From an uncultured Clostridia bacterium (GTDB taxonomy: Bacteria > Bacillota > Clostridia > TANB77 > CAG-508), in assembly GCA_946401865.1 (NCBI GenBank), contig CAMIVO010000015.1, forward strand, positions 1 to 37,078: a DNA stretch of 37,078 nucleotides. The letters run 5' to 3'. This document shows, piece after piece, positions 1 to 7,350 of the stretch; positions within the stretch are counted from its first letter, which is position 1, and the number at the start of each line of letters is the position of its first letter. Made by a program: the position numbers and the translations under genes. The notes beneath the pieces are model-generated. The model searched no databases. It had not been told where the DNA came from and was given only the letters and a program-made list of their open reading frames with translations.

Positions 1-362
1 TATAATGTAATAAACACACATGAAGTTGAAAAAATAAACATAAATGGTACAAAAACATGGGAAGACAATAATAACCAAGATGGAAAACGACCAGATAGTG
101 TTACAATAAGAGTATTGGCAAATGGTGTAGAGGTAGAAAGTAAAGCGGTAACAGCAGAAGAAAATTGGAAATATAACTTTACAAACTTGGATAAATATTC
201 AAACGGAAAAGAAATTGAATATACAGTAGTAGAGGATGCAGTTGAGGGATATGAAACAAGAATCGAAGGTTATAATGTAATAAACACACATGAAGTTGAA
301 AAAATAAACATAAATGGTACAAAAATATGGGAAGACAATAATAATCAAGATGGAAAGAGACC
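1..362 (+). repeat. 270-bp tandem repeat (Cna_B units)
   Basis: Bases 1-92 and 271-362 are almost identical (two differences in the first 80 bases), so the repeat period is 270 bp or 90 residues. Later Cna_B units have diverged strongly, which points to a recent duplication of this unit. Such repeats readily change copy number and can collapse in assembly, so the true array upstream may be longer. Confidence 0.85.
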
Positions 363-3300
363 TGAAAGTATAAAAATAGTATTAAATAAAAAAATTGAAG
401 ACAAAACAACTCAAGTAACAACAAAGACAGTTCAGCCTGATGAAAATGGAATTTGGTCATATAAATTCGAAAATTTACCTGTTTATGAAAAAGGTAAAAA
501 AGTAGAGTATTCTATTGATGAAGAAAAAGTTCCAGAATATGAAACTATCATAGATGGTTATAATATTACAAATACTCATATACCTGAAACACTTACAATT
601 GAAGGTGAAAAAACATGGGTTGATGCTGATAATCAAGATGGTTTAAGACCACAAAGCATTATAGTAAAATTGATTAAAGGTGAAAATGACAATAAAATTG
701 AGGTATCAAGTAAAGAAATTTCAAGTGATTCTCAAGGAAAATGGACATATAAATTTGAAAATTTACCAAAATATGAAAATGGTAGTGAAATTAAATACAG
801 TATAGAAGAAAATCCGGTAGAAGGATACAAACAACGTATTGTAGGTACAGATATTATAAATACACATGTTCCAGAGATGATGACAATTAGTGGAGAAAAA
901 ACATGGGAAGATGCTGAAAATAGAGATGGAAAAAGACCTGAATATATAACAATTAAATTATATAAAGAGGTTGGAGATAATAAAACACTTATAACATCTA
1001 AACAAATATCTCCTAATTCAGAAGGAAAATGGCTATATTCTTTTGAAGATTTACCTAAATATGAAAATGGAAGTGAAATCAAGTATATCTTAGAAGAGGT
1101 AAATATTGATGGATATACAAAATCTTTTGATGGATATAATTTAACAAATACACATAATCCTGAAACAACAAGTATTTCAGCAAAGAAAATATGGGAAGAT
1201 AAAGATAATCTTCTTAAACTAAGACCAGAAAGTGTTGATTTTAATCTTGTAATTGATGGAGTTGTATCAAATCAAAAATTAACTGCAAATGAAAGCAATA
1301 ATTGGCAAGTTACATTTAATGATTTAAGCAAATATAAAGACCAAGGAACAGAAATAAAATATAACATTATAGAAGAAAGAATTACAGGATATAAAGAACC
1401 AGTATATGGAACAGAAAATGGAGTAGTTACTATTACAAATACAATAGATTATCCATCAGTTAATATTGAAAAAAATGCTGAAAAAATTAAAGCTGTTGAT
1501 GGAAATAATTTTGAAGATATAATAAAAGATGAACAAGGAAATATAACAACAAAAGTAAATAGTGTTGGAGATATTATTAAATACGAAATCATTGCAGAAA
1601 ATGATGGTACTCAAGTATTAAATAATGTTAACATTGTTGATCAAAACCATAATGTTAAAGTTCTAAAAATAACAAAAGGTACTGATGTTTACGAAGATAC
1701 AGGAAAAGAAGCAAATATTACAGCTGGAAATAATTTATTATCATATTTACCAGATGGAGTTGAATATAAATTAGAACCTAATGAAAAATATATTATTGAA
1801 ATAGAATATGTTGTAGAAAATATAAATAATACTGCAACAATAGACAATATTGCAGAAATAACTGCTAGAGCAGATAATGAAGATGTAACAGATAATGATG
1901 ACGAAAAAGTACCTGTAACACAAGTTATAAACAATAGTATAGAAAAAACCTCAGTTAAAGTTGGAAATACAACAGTTACAGATGAAAACAGGGAAACAAT
2001 AAAACTTAGAAAAGATGATGTGATAACATATGAAATCAAAGTTTCTAACTTAGGAAATGTTGATTTAACAGGTGTAAAAGTCACAGATGACCATAATGTA
2101 AGAGTTAATAAAATAGAAAAATTAAATGATGATGGTTCAAGAACAAACCAAAGTGATTTGGTAAGAACAGCAACATCTGAAAATTTACTTGGAAAAGATG
2201 TTTTAGAAGCAGATACAACATATATAATTACAGTAACATATGTTGTTCCAGATAACGAAATAGACGAAGAATCTGAAAATGGCGACAAAATAATAAATAA
2301 TGCTACAATAACAACAAATGAAATTCCAGAAAAATCAGATGATGATACATTAACAAAAAATAGCGAAGCAATAATAAATATGACAAAAACAAGTAGAGTT
2401 TTAAATAAAGAAAATGGAAATAATACAGTATATGAAGGAGATATTATTGAATATACAATAACTGTATCAAATGATGGTAATATTTCAGGAAGTGCAACAG
2501 TTAAAGACTCAGATTTAAAAGACAATATTAACAATGAAAAAGTTACATTAATGAATGGAAGAACAGAATTAAATAAAACAGAAAGTCTTTCAACAAAGTG
2601 TATTAATGTTTCATCAAATAAATCAGACGCAACTACTATAAATGTTAACCAATTAGCTAATGGATATGAAATTCCTTCAATAGATAATGGAGAAAGAATT
2701 GTTATAACATTTAGAGTAAAGGTTGGAAAACTTTTACCTGGAGATACTATAGTAAATAGGTTAGCAGATCAAGAAAATACACATACACAAAATGATATTG
2801 AAGCATCAATTCATTTGAATAAAAAATTATTAAACCCTCAACATGTAGTATTAGTTATAGATTTATCATTAAGTATGGCAGAAGATGTAAATTATCATGG
2901 ATCACAAGACCCGATGGCAGACACATATGAACAGACTAGATGGTATGCATTAACTCAAGCTTTAAACAAATTCTTAAATACTTATATGAAAGATGGAAAT
3001 CCTGCAGGAAATACAGTTACAATAATTGGATATAATAATGAAGCAAAAGCACCATTAGTAACTAATACAACAAGTCTTGCAACAGCAAAAGCATCATATT
3101 CAAATGTATTCACAAAGGAACAATACAACATGATTACAGGTGAAGATAAGAATGATGTTGATAATTTAACTGCAAGAAATACAGGTACTCTTCTTGGTTC
3201 AGGAACTAATATACAGCATGGATTAAGAAAAGCTTCAGAGGTATTAGAATCAGATGCTCAAGGGGCTCAAGTAATACTAATGACAGATGGTGAGGCAAAT

Positions 3301-3828
3301 AGATCTCTTGATGCAAATGGAAATCCAACAGGAAGCGGAGACCACGTAGGAAGAGCAATTAGTGAAGCAACAGCTCTAAAAAATAGTGGAATTACTTTAT
3401 ATACAGTTGCTTTATCAGTTGGAGCTGAAAATGCAACATATACTAATAGATTAATAAACATGGCAAGTGAAGATGAAAATGGAAATAAATTAGCAAAATC
3501 AGCTGAAGATATGCAATCATTAGTAGATTATTTTGAAAATGTATCAGAAGTTTTATCAGAACTACATGTTACAGGAACTACCGAAGATGGAATCTTACAT
3601 TTATCAGATAGTATTTCAATAGATTCTAGATACGTAAAAAATGTAGAAATAACAATACCAAATGATGATGGCATTGAACAACCAATTACTATGACTTGGA
3701 CAGAGTTTACAAATTATTACAATGTTACAGCTAAAACAATAAATATAAAACAACTAGCTACAAATAAGAACATCAAAGGAATTACAGGAGCAGTAACAAT
3801 AACTATAAATGTTGATTCTACATTATAA
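1..3828 (+). CDS. Cna_B/DUF11/VWA surface protein, 5' end outside window
   Basis: The frame is open from base 1, so this is the C-terminal 1275 residues of a larger protein; there is no start here. Five Cna_B-type repeats begin near residues 11, 101, 197, 295 and 390, each opening with a G-x-K-x-W-x-D motif and holding a later Y-x-x-x-E motif, the expected Lys and Glu of isopeptide-stabilised pilin/adhesin domains. Three DUF11-like repeats follow (about 480, 645, 795), each starting with a run like IEK/MTK. A VWA domain occupies about 944-1190: MIDAS DLSLS at about 954, SGTN, and MTDGEAN. The family is exported, anchored on the cell wall and used in adhesion. Odd: the protein stops about 85 residues after the VWA with no LPXTG, hydrophobic segment or positive tail, so the anchor is missing, is elsewhere, or was lost near the adjoining IS element. 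The domain calls are firm; the ligand is unknown. Confidence 0.9.
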   Translation, partial: YNVINTHEVEKININGTKTWEDNNNQDGKRPDSVTIRVLANGVEVESKAVTAEENWKYNFTNLDKYSNGKEIEYTVVEDAVEGYETRIEGYNVINTHEVEKININGTKIWEDNNNQDGKRPESIKIVLNKKIEDKTTQVTTKTVQPDENGIWSYKFENLPVYEKGKKVEYSIDEEKVPEYETIIDGYNITNTHIPETLTIEGEKTWVDADNQDGLRPQSIIVKLIKGENDNKIEVSSKEISSDSQGKWTYKFENLPKYENGSEIKYSIEENPVEGYKQRIVGTDIINTHVPEMMTISGEKTWEDAENRDGKRPEYITIKLYKEVGDNKTLITSKQISPNSEGKWLYSFEDLPKYENGSEIKYILEEVNIDGYTKSFDGYNLTNTHNPETTSISAKKIWEDKDNLLKLRPESVDFNLVIDGVVSNQKLTANESNNWQVTFNDLSKYKDQGTEIKYNIIEERITGYKEPVYGTENGVVTITNTIDYPSVNIEKNAEKIKAVDGNNFEDIIKDEQGNITTKVNSVGDIIKYEIIAENDGTQVLNNVNIVDQNHNVKVLKITKGTDVYEDTGKEANITAGNNLLSYLPDGVEYKLEPNEKYIIEIEYVVENINNTATIDNIAEITARADNEDVTDNDDEKVPVTQVINNSIEKTSVKVGNTTVTDENRETIKLRKDDVITYEIKVSNLGNVDLTGVKVTDDHNVRVNKIEKLNDDGSRTNQSDLVRTATSENLLGKDVLEADTTYIITVTYVVPDNEIDEESENGDKIINNATITTNEIPEKSDDDTLTKNSEAIINMTKTSRVLNKENGNNTVYEGDIIEYTITVSNDGNISGSATVKDSDLKDNINNEKVTLMNGRTELNKTESLSTKCINVSSNKSDATTINVNQLANGYEIPSIDNGERIVITFRVKVGKLLPGDTIVNRLADQENTHTQNDIEASIHLNKKLLNPQHVVLVIDLSLSMAEDVNYHGSQDPMADTYEQTRWYALTQALNKFLNTYMKDGNPAGNTVTIIGYNNEAKAPLVTNTTSLATAKASYSNVFTKEQYNMITGEDKNDVDNLTARNTGTLLGSGTNIQHGLRKASEVLESDAQGAQVILMTDGEANRSLDANGNPTGSGDHVGRAISEATALKNSGITLYTVALSVGAENATYTNRLINMASEDENGNKLAKSAEDMQSLVDYFENVSEVLSELHVTGTTEDGILHLSDSISIDSRYVKNVEITIPNDDGIEQPITMTWTEFTNYYNVTAKTINIKQLATNKNIKGITGAVTITINVDSTL

Positions 3829-3891
3829 AGAGAAAAAGAGATTTAGGTATTTAAAATGTACCCTTTGTCAAGGACATTTTGAAAAAAAGAT

Positions 3892-4791
3892 TTAGGCAAC
3901 CATCAGAAGATGATTTCTGTAATCAACAGGAGTCATCTTCTTTAAGTTCCATTGGCATCTATAATTGTTATAATAATCCATATATTCATCTATTTCTTTA
4001 ATTAATTCTTCGTATGTATTGCATTCTTTTATATAACTTTCATCTTTAAAATGACCAAAAAAAGATTCTTGTGGAGCATTATCCCAGCAATTTCCCCTCC
4101 TAGACATTGACTGCTCTAATTTTAATTCTTTTACTTTTTTATGATATGTTGGACTTGTGTAATGAACTCCTTGATCTGAATGTATAAAAGCTCCTTTGGG
4201 TAAGCTTACTTTGTTTTTCTTTAATAATTCTAATGTTATTAAGGCTATATCTAATTGCAAACTTTTAGATACATTATATGCTACTATTTCATTGGTCGAA
4301 GCATCTTTTATTGCTGATAAATATGCTTTTTGACCATTTCCATAAAACAGATAAGTGATATCTGTTAATAGTACTTTGTATGGTATTTCTTGTTTGAAAT
4401 TTCTATTTAATAAATTCGGAACTACACTATGCTCTTTTGTTGCTTTTATCATTTGTTTATATGGATTAACCTTCCTTATTGGGCATACTATGTTATATTT
4501 TTTCATTATTCTTCTTATTCGCTTTAAGTTATATACTATATTAAATTCTTTCTCTAATGTCATCTTAATTTGTCTAGCTCCTTTTTTACGATTTTTAAAT
4601 TTATATGCTTTTAAAATATTGTTTCTTAATTCCTCATCTTTTTGATTCTTTTTGTTTCGTTTTTGTTCTCTTTCTACACTAAAATAAGCGTAATATCCAG
4701 AGCGTGATACTTCCAATAAATTACACAAATAAGATATTTTATTTTTTAAATCATATTTTTTTACTATTTCATTTATTAATAAATATTTCAT
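3892..4791 (-). CDS. IS3-family transposase OrfB (DDE integrase)
   Basis: This 299-residue frame is the catalytic half of the transposase. An HTH_21-like N-terminal part (residues about 30-90, with SRSGYYAYF) precedes an RVE-type integrase core. The DDE residues are visible in LLTDITYL, FIHSDQGVHYT and APQESFFGHFKDE, with the usual WNLKKMTPVDYR ending. The frame stays open upstream of the ATG and overlaps orfA, so it is most likely made as an OrfAB fusion by -1 frameshifting at 4844-4851, while the separate product is regulatory. Length and motifs are normal for IS150-type elements. No decay is visible. Confidence 0.92.
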   Translation of the reverse strand: MKYLLINEIVKKYDLKNKISYLCNLLEVSRSGYYAYFSVEREQKRNKKNQKDEELRNNILKAYKFKNRKKGARQIKMTLEKEFNIVYNLKRIRRIMKKYNIVCPIRKVNPYKQMIKATKEHSVVPNLLNRNFKQEIPYKVLLTDITYLFYGNGQKAYLSAIKDASTNEIVAYNVSKSLQLDIALITLELLKKNKVSLPKGAFIHSDQGVHYTSPTYHKKVKELKLEQSMSRRGNCWDNAPQESFFGHFKDESYIKECNTYEELIKEIDEYMDYYNNYRCQWNLKKMTPVDYRNHLLMVA

Positions 4792-4805
4792 TTCAGCTGA
4801 TAGTT

Positions 4806-5225
4806 CTATTCTTTTGGCATCAGCCTCCTTTCCATCAAGTCTACTTTTTTTAACAGTTCATTCTCCGCTTTTAATAGTTTATTTTGAATTTCTAATTTTT
4901 CTATTTTCTCTTTATCTGTTAATTCTTTATCTCTTGTTCTTCCAGAATTTAATTTTCTAGAATCTGAGAGTCCTAGTATACCATCATTTCTATAATTATT
5001 TTTCCATCTATATGCACAATTTCTTACTCTACTTTCTCCTATTAAGTCAAATGAAATTCCGCATTCTTCAAAAATTTGTCTTGGTGTTTTTCCTTTTTCT
5101 TGTTCAGCCACAAATAACCTTTTAAACTCATCAGTGTATGTAATCCCTTTATGAGAAACATTTTTTATGTATTTATTTTTTGATAATATTTTTATATCTG
5201 ATTCACTAAATATATTTACACTCAT
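4806..5225 (-). CDS. IS3-family transposase OrfA (HTH protein)
   Basis: This 139-residue protein carries a helix-turn-helix (residues about 25-80, TYTDEFKRLFV...TPRQIFEECGI) and a C-terminal leucine-rich coiled coil (EKIEKLEIQNKLLKAENELL). It binds the terminal repeats and multimerises. The ATG at 5225 is chosen because AAAGGA lies 8 bases upstream; a longer frame reaching TTG at 5285 would start inside the terminal repeat region. Residue K-K near the end is encoded by the slippery A7 run where ribosomes shift into orfB. OrfA alone normally acts as a repressor of transposition. Confidence 0.88.
   Translation of the reverse strand: MSVNIFSESDIKILSKNKYIKNVSHKGITYTDEFKRLFVAEQEKGKTPRQIFEECGISFDLIGESRVRNCAYRWKNNYRNDGILGLSDSRKLNSGRTRDKELTDKEKIEKLEIQNKLLKAENELLKKVDLMERRLMPKE
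4844..4851 (-). other. Programmed -1 frameshift signal (A7G) joining orfA and orfB
   Basis: On the minus strand TTA AAA AAA GTA in orfA contains seven A followed by G. A -1 shift there continues through SRLDGKEADAKRIELSAEM into orfB without a stop. This is the known IS3-family mechanism. It is unrelated to the three CGG sites described elsewhere in this window, which require +1. Confidence 0.75.
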
Positions 5226-5486
5226 ATAACTCATCCTTTCATTAATCAACATTATACACAAAAATATACCCAATAGTCTAGACAATCTTTTTTTCAGATT
5301 GTCTATTCTATTGGGTACATTTTAATTTACTTAAATCTCTTTTACTTTTTTGTAATAAAAAAGTAATATGTTTTTAATAAAATTGTAACATAAATAGTGT
5401 ATAATAAAAAAGTAAGGATTTAATTTACAGTATGATTAAAATAAACAGAAAGGATAAATTTAGCTTAAAGCTAATGGAATTTTATT

Positions 5487-6506
5487 ATGCATATAAATAA
5501 ATATTTTAAACAATTAAATATAGAACCAATCGCCGAAATTGATATAAGAGAAAAATGTGAGTTTGCTAATAGAGCAGCAATGGTAATAGTAGATAAATTT
5601 TATGATTTGGATTATTTGAAAATAGTTGATATAATTCAACATACTCAAATGTATACTGCAAAAATACCTAATAATTTATCTCCTGTAAATTATTCATATT
5701 TAGATGGGATTTTGTATATTTCAGAAAAATTAGAACTTGATATTAATAATGAATTTGTTTTACATGAGGTTATACATAGACTTCAGGAATATAGAAATAA
5801 AAAGAATAAATTATTACAATTAGGGCTATGTGATATTTTAGAAACAAGCATAAAAGGTTTAGCATTAAATGAAGCAGCAGTGCAATATATTGTTAAAAAG
5901 GTATTGAATGGAGAAAATGAAATAGTTGAAGTTTATGGTATGAAAATACCTACTATAAGTAAAAATTATTATCCAATACTTACAAACTTAATTGAGCAAA
6001 TGATTTTTGCTGTTGGAGAAAATATACTTGTAGATAGCACCTTAAATTCTAATAATGAGTTTAAATATTCTGCAATAGACTTAATGGGTGAAAGCACATA
6101 TTATGAAATACAAAATAATTTTGACAAAATAATGGATGTTAAAAATCAAATTTTAAAGAATGAAAATCAGACAAATGTTAAAGAAAACATAGATTTAATA
6201 AAAAGAATATATATAGAAACACAACATAAAATACTAACATCATATTTTAATAAAGAGCTTAAAGCAGTAAAAGATATAAATCAATTAAAAGTCTTTGGAG
6301 ATAAATTGTTAAAATATAGGAATTTAATAGGATCAGACGAAGGCCAGGCTTTATATGATGAATATTATAAAGAGATGTTAAATAAAATTCAGGAAAAGGA
6401 ATTTAGTTTTCAAAATAGAGCATTAATTGTAGTAAAAGAAAACAAAATAATAAATGTTTTTAATAGAATAAAAAATTATATACAAAAAGTAATTTTTCAA
6501 AATTAA
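5487..6506 (+). CDS. Zincin-like (HExxH) protein of unknown function
   Basis: I do not recognise a named family. The 339-residue protein has no signal peptide or membrane segment and is probably cytoplasmic. HEVIH at residues 93-97 followed by LNEAAVQY with E129 matches the HExxH + downstream Glu pattern of gluzincin metallopeptidases, so zinc-dependent peptidase activity is a fair guess. The C-terminal half is Lys/Asn-rich and helical. The ATG has only a weak GGA 8 bases upstream; a better AAAGGA sits about 35 bases further up without a start codon in place. Spacing from the IS (about 170 bp) suggests its own promoter. It ends in a strong bidirectional terminator shared with the next, convergent gene. 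Confidence 0.7.
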   Translation: MHINKYFKQLNIEPIAEIDIREKCEFANRAAMVIVDKFYDLDYLKIVDIIQHTQMYTAKIPNNLSPVNYSYLDGILYISEKLELDINNEFVLHEVIHRLQEYRNKKNKLLQLGLCDILETSIKGLALNEAAVQYIVKKVLNGENEIVEVYGMKIPTISKNYYPILTNLIEQMIFAVGENILVDSTLNSNNEFKYSAIDLMGESTYYEIQNNFDKIMDVKNQILKNENQTNVKENIDLIKRIYIETQHKILTSYFNKELKAVKDINQLKVFGDKLLKYRNLIGSDEGQALYDEYYKEMLNKIQEKEFSFQNRALIVVKENKIINVFNRIKNYIQKVIFQN

Positions 6507-6537
6507 AAAGCTTTTGGATAAAAATCCAAAAGCTTTT
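6506..6537. terminator. Bidirectional intrinsic terminator
   Basis: A perfect 14-bp stem (6506-6519 with 6524-6537, AAAAGCTTTTGGAT) around an AAAA loop. The stem has A/T-rich ends on both sides, so it serves both the + gene ending at 6506 and the - gene ending at 6536. Confidence 0.9.
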
Positions 6538-6976
6538 ATAAAAATATTTTTAAAATATGTAGAGCAATAGTACTTGCAATTACTTTCCATGTAACTTTTA
6601 AAGAATGTAAAAAAACATTTTTTACAGCTACTAATTTGTGTTCTTCTCTTATTGTTAATGCAAGACAATTAGTAGTTGAAGCGGTCTGATCTTCAATTTT
6701 TTCAGTAGAGTTTAAAGATTCTAAAGAACCACTATCGTCATTTTTTATGGGCTCTACATTATTTGCTTTTGATAAGTCTGAAATAAAATCGTTAGGTGTT
6801 TCAGGTACTTCAATGTTAGAATCATTACTAGAATCATCAGTTATTTCCTGTAAATTTAAGTTTGATTCAACAGTTGTTTTTGATTCAGAATTATCTTGAT
6901 TTTGGGGTAAATTATATTCTAAAATCTGATTTGTAGAGATTATGTTATCATTATTATTATTTTCTAAATTTTCCAT
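6536..6976 (-). CDS. Acidic low-complexity protein with hydrophobic C-terminus
   Basis: No family is recognised. Of 146 residues, the first about 95 are rich in Asn, Ser, Glu and Asp, with no predicted fold. The last about 35 (KLVAVKNVFLHSLKVTW onward) are basic then hydrophobic and could be a tail anchor or amphipathic helix. The start is supported by AAGGAA 8 bases before the ATG. Two perfect inverted Spo0A-box matches lie about 95-140 bp upstream, so sporulation-phase control is possible. It may be a lineage-specific protein; reality as a gene rests on the RBS and on the terminator at its end. Confidence 0.6.
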   Translation of the reverse strand: MENLENNNNDNIISTNQILEYNLPQNQDNSESKTTVESNLNLQEITDDSSNDSNIEVPETPNDFISDLSKANNVEPIKNDDSGSLESLNSTEKIEDQTASTTNCLALTIREEHKLVAVKNVFLHSLKVTWKVIASTIALHILKIFL

Positions 6977-7061
6977 AGCATAATTCCTTTTCTTACGTTC
7001 TATATAAGTTCATTATAGCAAATTCTAGAAAAAAGTAAATAACTTTTAGTAAAAAAATAAA

Positions 7062-7126
7062 AAAGTTGAATTTTGTCGAACGAAATATGGATAAAAACGC
7101 ATATTTCGACAAATTATTCAAACTTT
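7062..7126. repeat. Long imperfect palindrome upstream of 6976
   Basis: Arms 7062-7089 and 7100-7126 pair over most of their length (AAAGTT, GAAT, TTGTCGA, AAATATG) with small bulges. It contains the two Spo0A-box matches in inverted orientation. It could be an operator palindrome or an RNA hairpin; there is no T-tract expected of a terminator for either neighbour. Confidence 0.6.
7072..7113. promoter_or_regulatory. Two inverted Spo0A-box matches
   Basis: TTTGTCGAA at 7072-7080 and its exact inverse TTCGACAAA at 7105-7113 each match the known Spo0A binding consensus (core TGTCGAA) at every position. They stand 24 bases apart, upstream of the acidic protein (start 6976). The sequence match is direct; binding by Spo0A is inferred. 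Confidence 0.5.
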
Positions 7127-7161
7127 ATGTGATATAATTATGTTAATAAAATTAATTCAAA

Positions 7162-7212
7162 AATAACCACAAACAGTATTATAATTTTAATTCTTGACTG
7201 AATGTGGTTATT
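7162..7212 (-). terminator. Terminator of the tRNA-Lys(CTT) transcript
   Basis: Ten-bp outer stem AATAACCACA/TGTGGTTATT (7203-7212 with 7162-7171), with a second inner pairing TCAGT/ACTG, about 10 bases past the tRNA CCA end on the minus strand. A short T run follows. Confidence 0.7.
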
Positions 7213-7221
7213 TATCTTTTT

Positions 7222-7297
7222 TGGTGGGCAACCGGGGAATCGAACCCCGGACCATCAGATTAAGAGTCTGCTGCTCTACCAACTGAGCTAGTCACCC
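7222..7297 (-). tRNA. tRNA-Lys(CTT)
   Basis: A 76-nt cloverleaf read on the minus strand with encoded CCA. Acceptor GGGTGAC pairs with GTTGCCC (two G-T wobbles). The D arm is GCTC...GAGC and the T arm is CCGGGG...CCCCGG with GTTCGATTC. The anticodon loop CTCTTAA gives CTT (Lys, AAG). It is a single-gene unit with its own promoter and terminator. Confidence 0.95.
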
Positions 7298-7310
7298 AAA
7301 CACAAATTAT

Positions 7311-7339
7311 AGTATAACCCTTAAACTATAATTTGTCAA
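7311..7339 (-). promoter_or_regulatory. Promoter of tRNA-Lys(CTT)
   Basis: On the minus strand TTGACA (7339-7334), a 17-base spacer and TATACT (7316-7311), 13 bases before the tRNA 5' end. It is a near-consensus vegetative promoter. Confidence 0.8.
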
Positions 7340-7350
7340 TAGGTTTGAGG

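Larger units (their letters stand above)
3857..5319 (-). mobile_element. IS3-family (IS150-like) insertion sequence
   Basis: The element is 1463 bp with tips TGTACCC...GGGTACA, the TG...CA ends usual for the family. The imperfect terminal repeats continue with shared GACA and TGAAAAAAAGAT-like blocks. It holds two overlapping reading frames, orfA (5225-4806) and orfB (4791-3892), and an A7G slippery run that would join them. Both frames look intact, so the copy may be active. A 3-4 bp direct target repeat, normal for the family, is not visible: the flanks are AAAA on the left and TTTT on the right. Confidence 0.85.
3834..5343. terminator. Hairpin split by the IS element (probable terminator of the surface-protein gene)
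   Basis: The left flank 3834-3856 (AAAAGAGATTTAGG...TAAAA) and the right flank 5320-5343 (TTTTAAT...AAATCTCTTTT) are near-perfect inverted copies, followed on the right by a T-rich tract. Without the insertion they would form an intrinsic terminator just after the stop at 3828. The alternative is that these flanks are outer parts of longer IS inverted repeats, since the match runs straight into the IS tips. No direct target duplication separates the two ideas. Confidence 0.5.

Noticed and set aside
1..362. CRISPR-like array
   Set aside because: The repeats are in-frame protein repeats of 270 bp, with no short direct repeats separated by unique spacers anywhere in the window.
1689..2534. Long minus-strand open frame (281 codons) under the surface-protein gene
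   Set aside because: It is the antisense of a well-supported repeat protein, with Ser/Val/Phe-rich low-complexity content and no RBS or family motif.
4806..4851. IS3 orfA/orfB break as a fourth CGG-type frameshift
   Set aside because: It is a -1 shift at an A7G run, the known mechanism of the family, with no CGG present.
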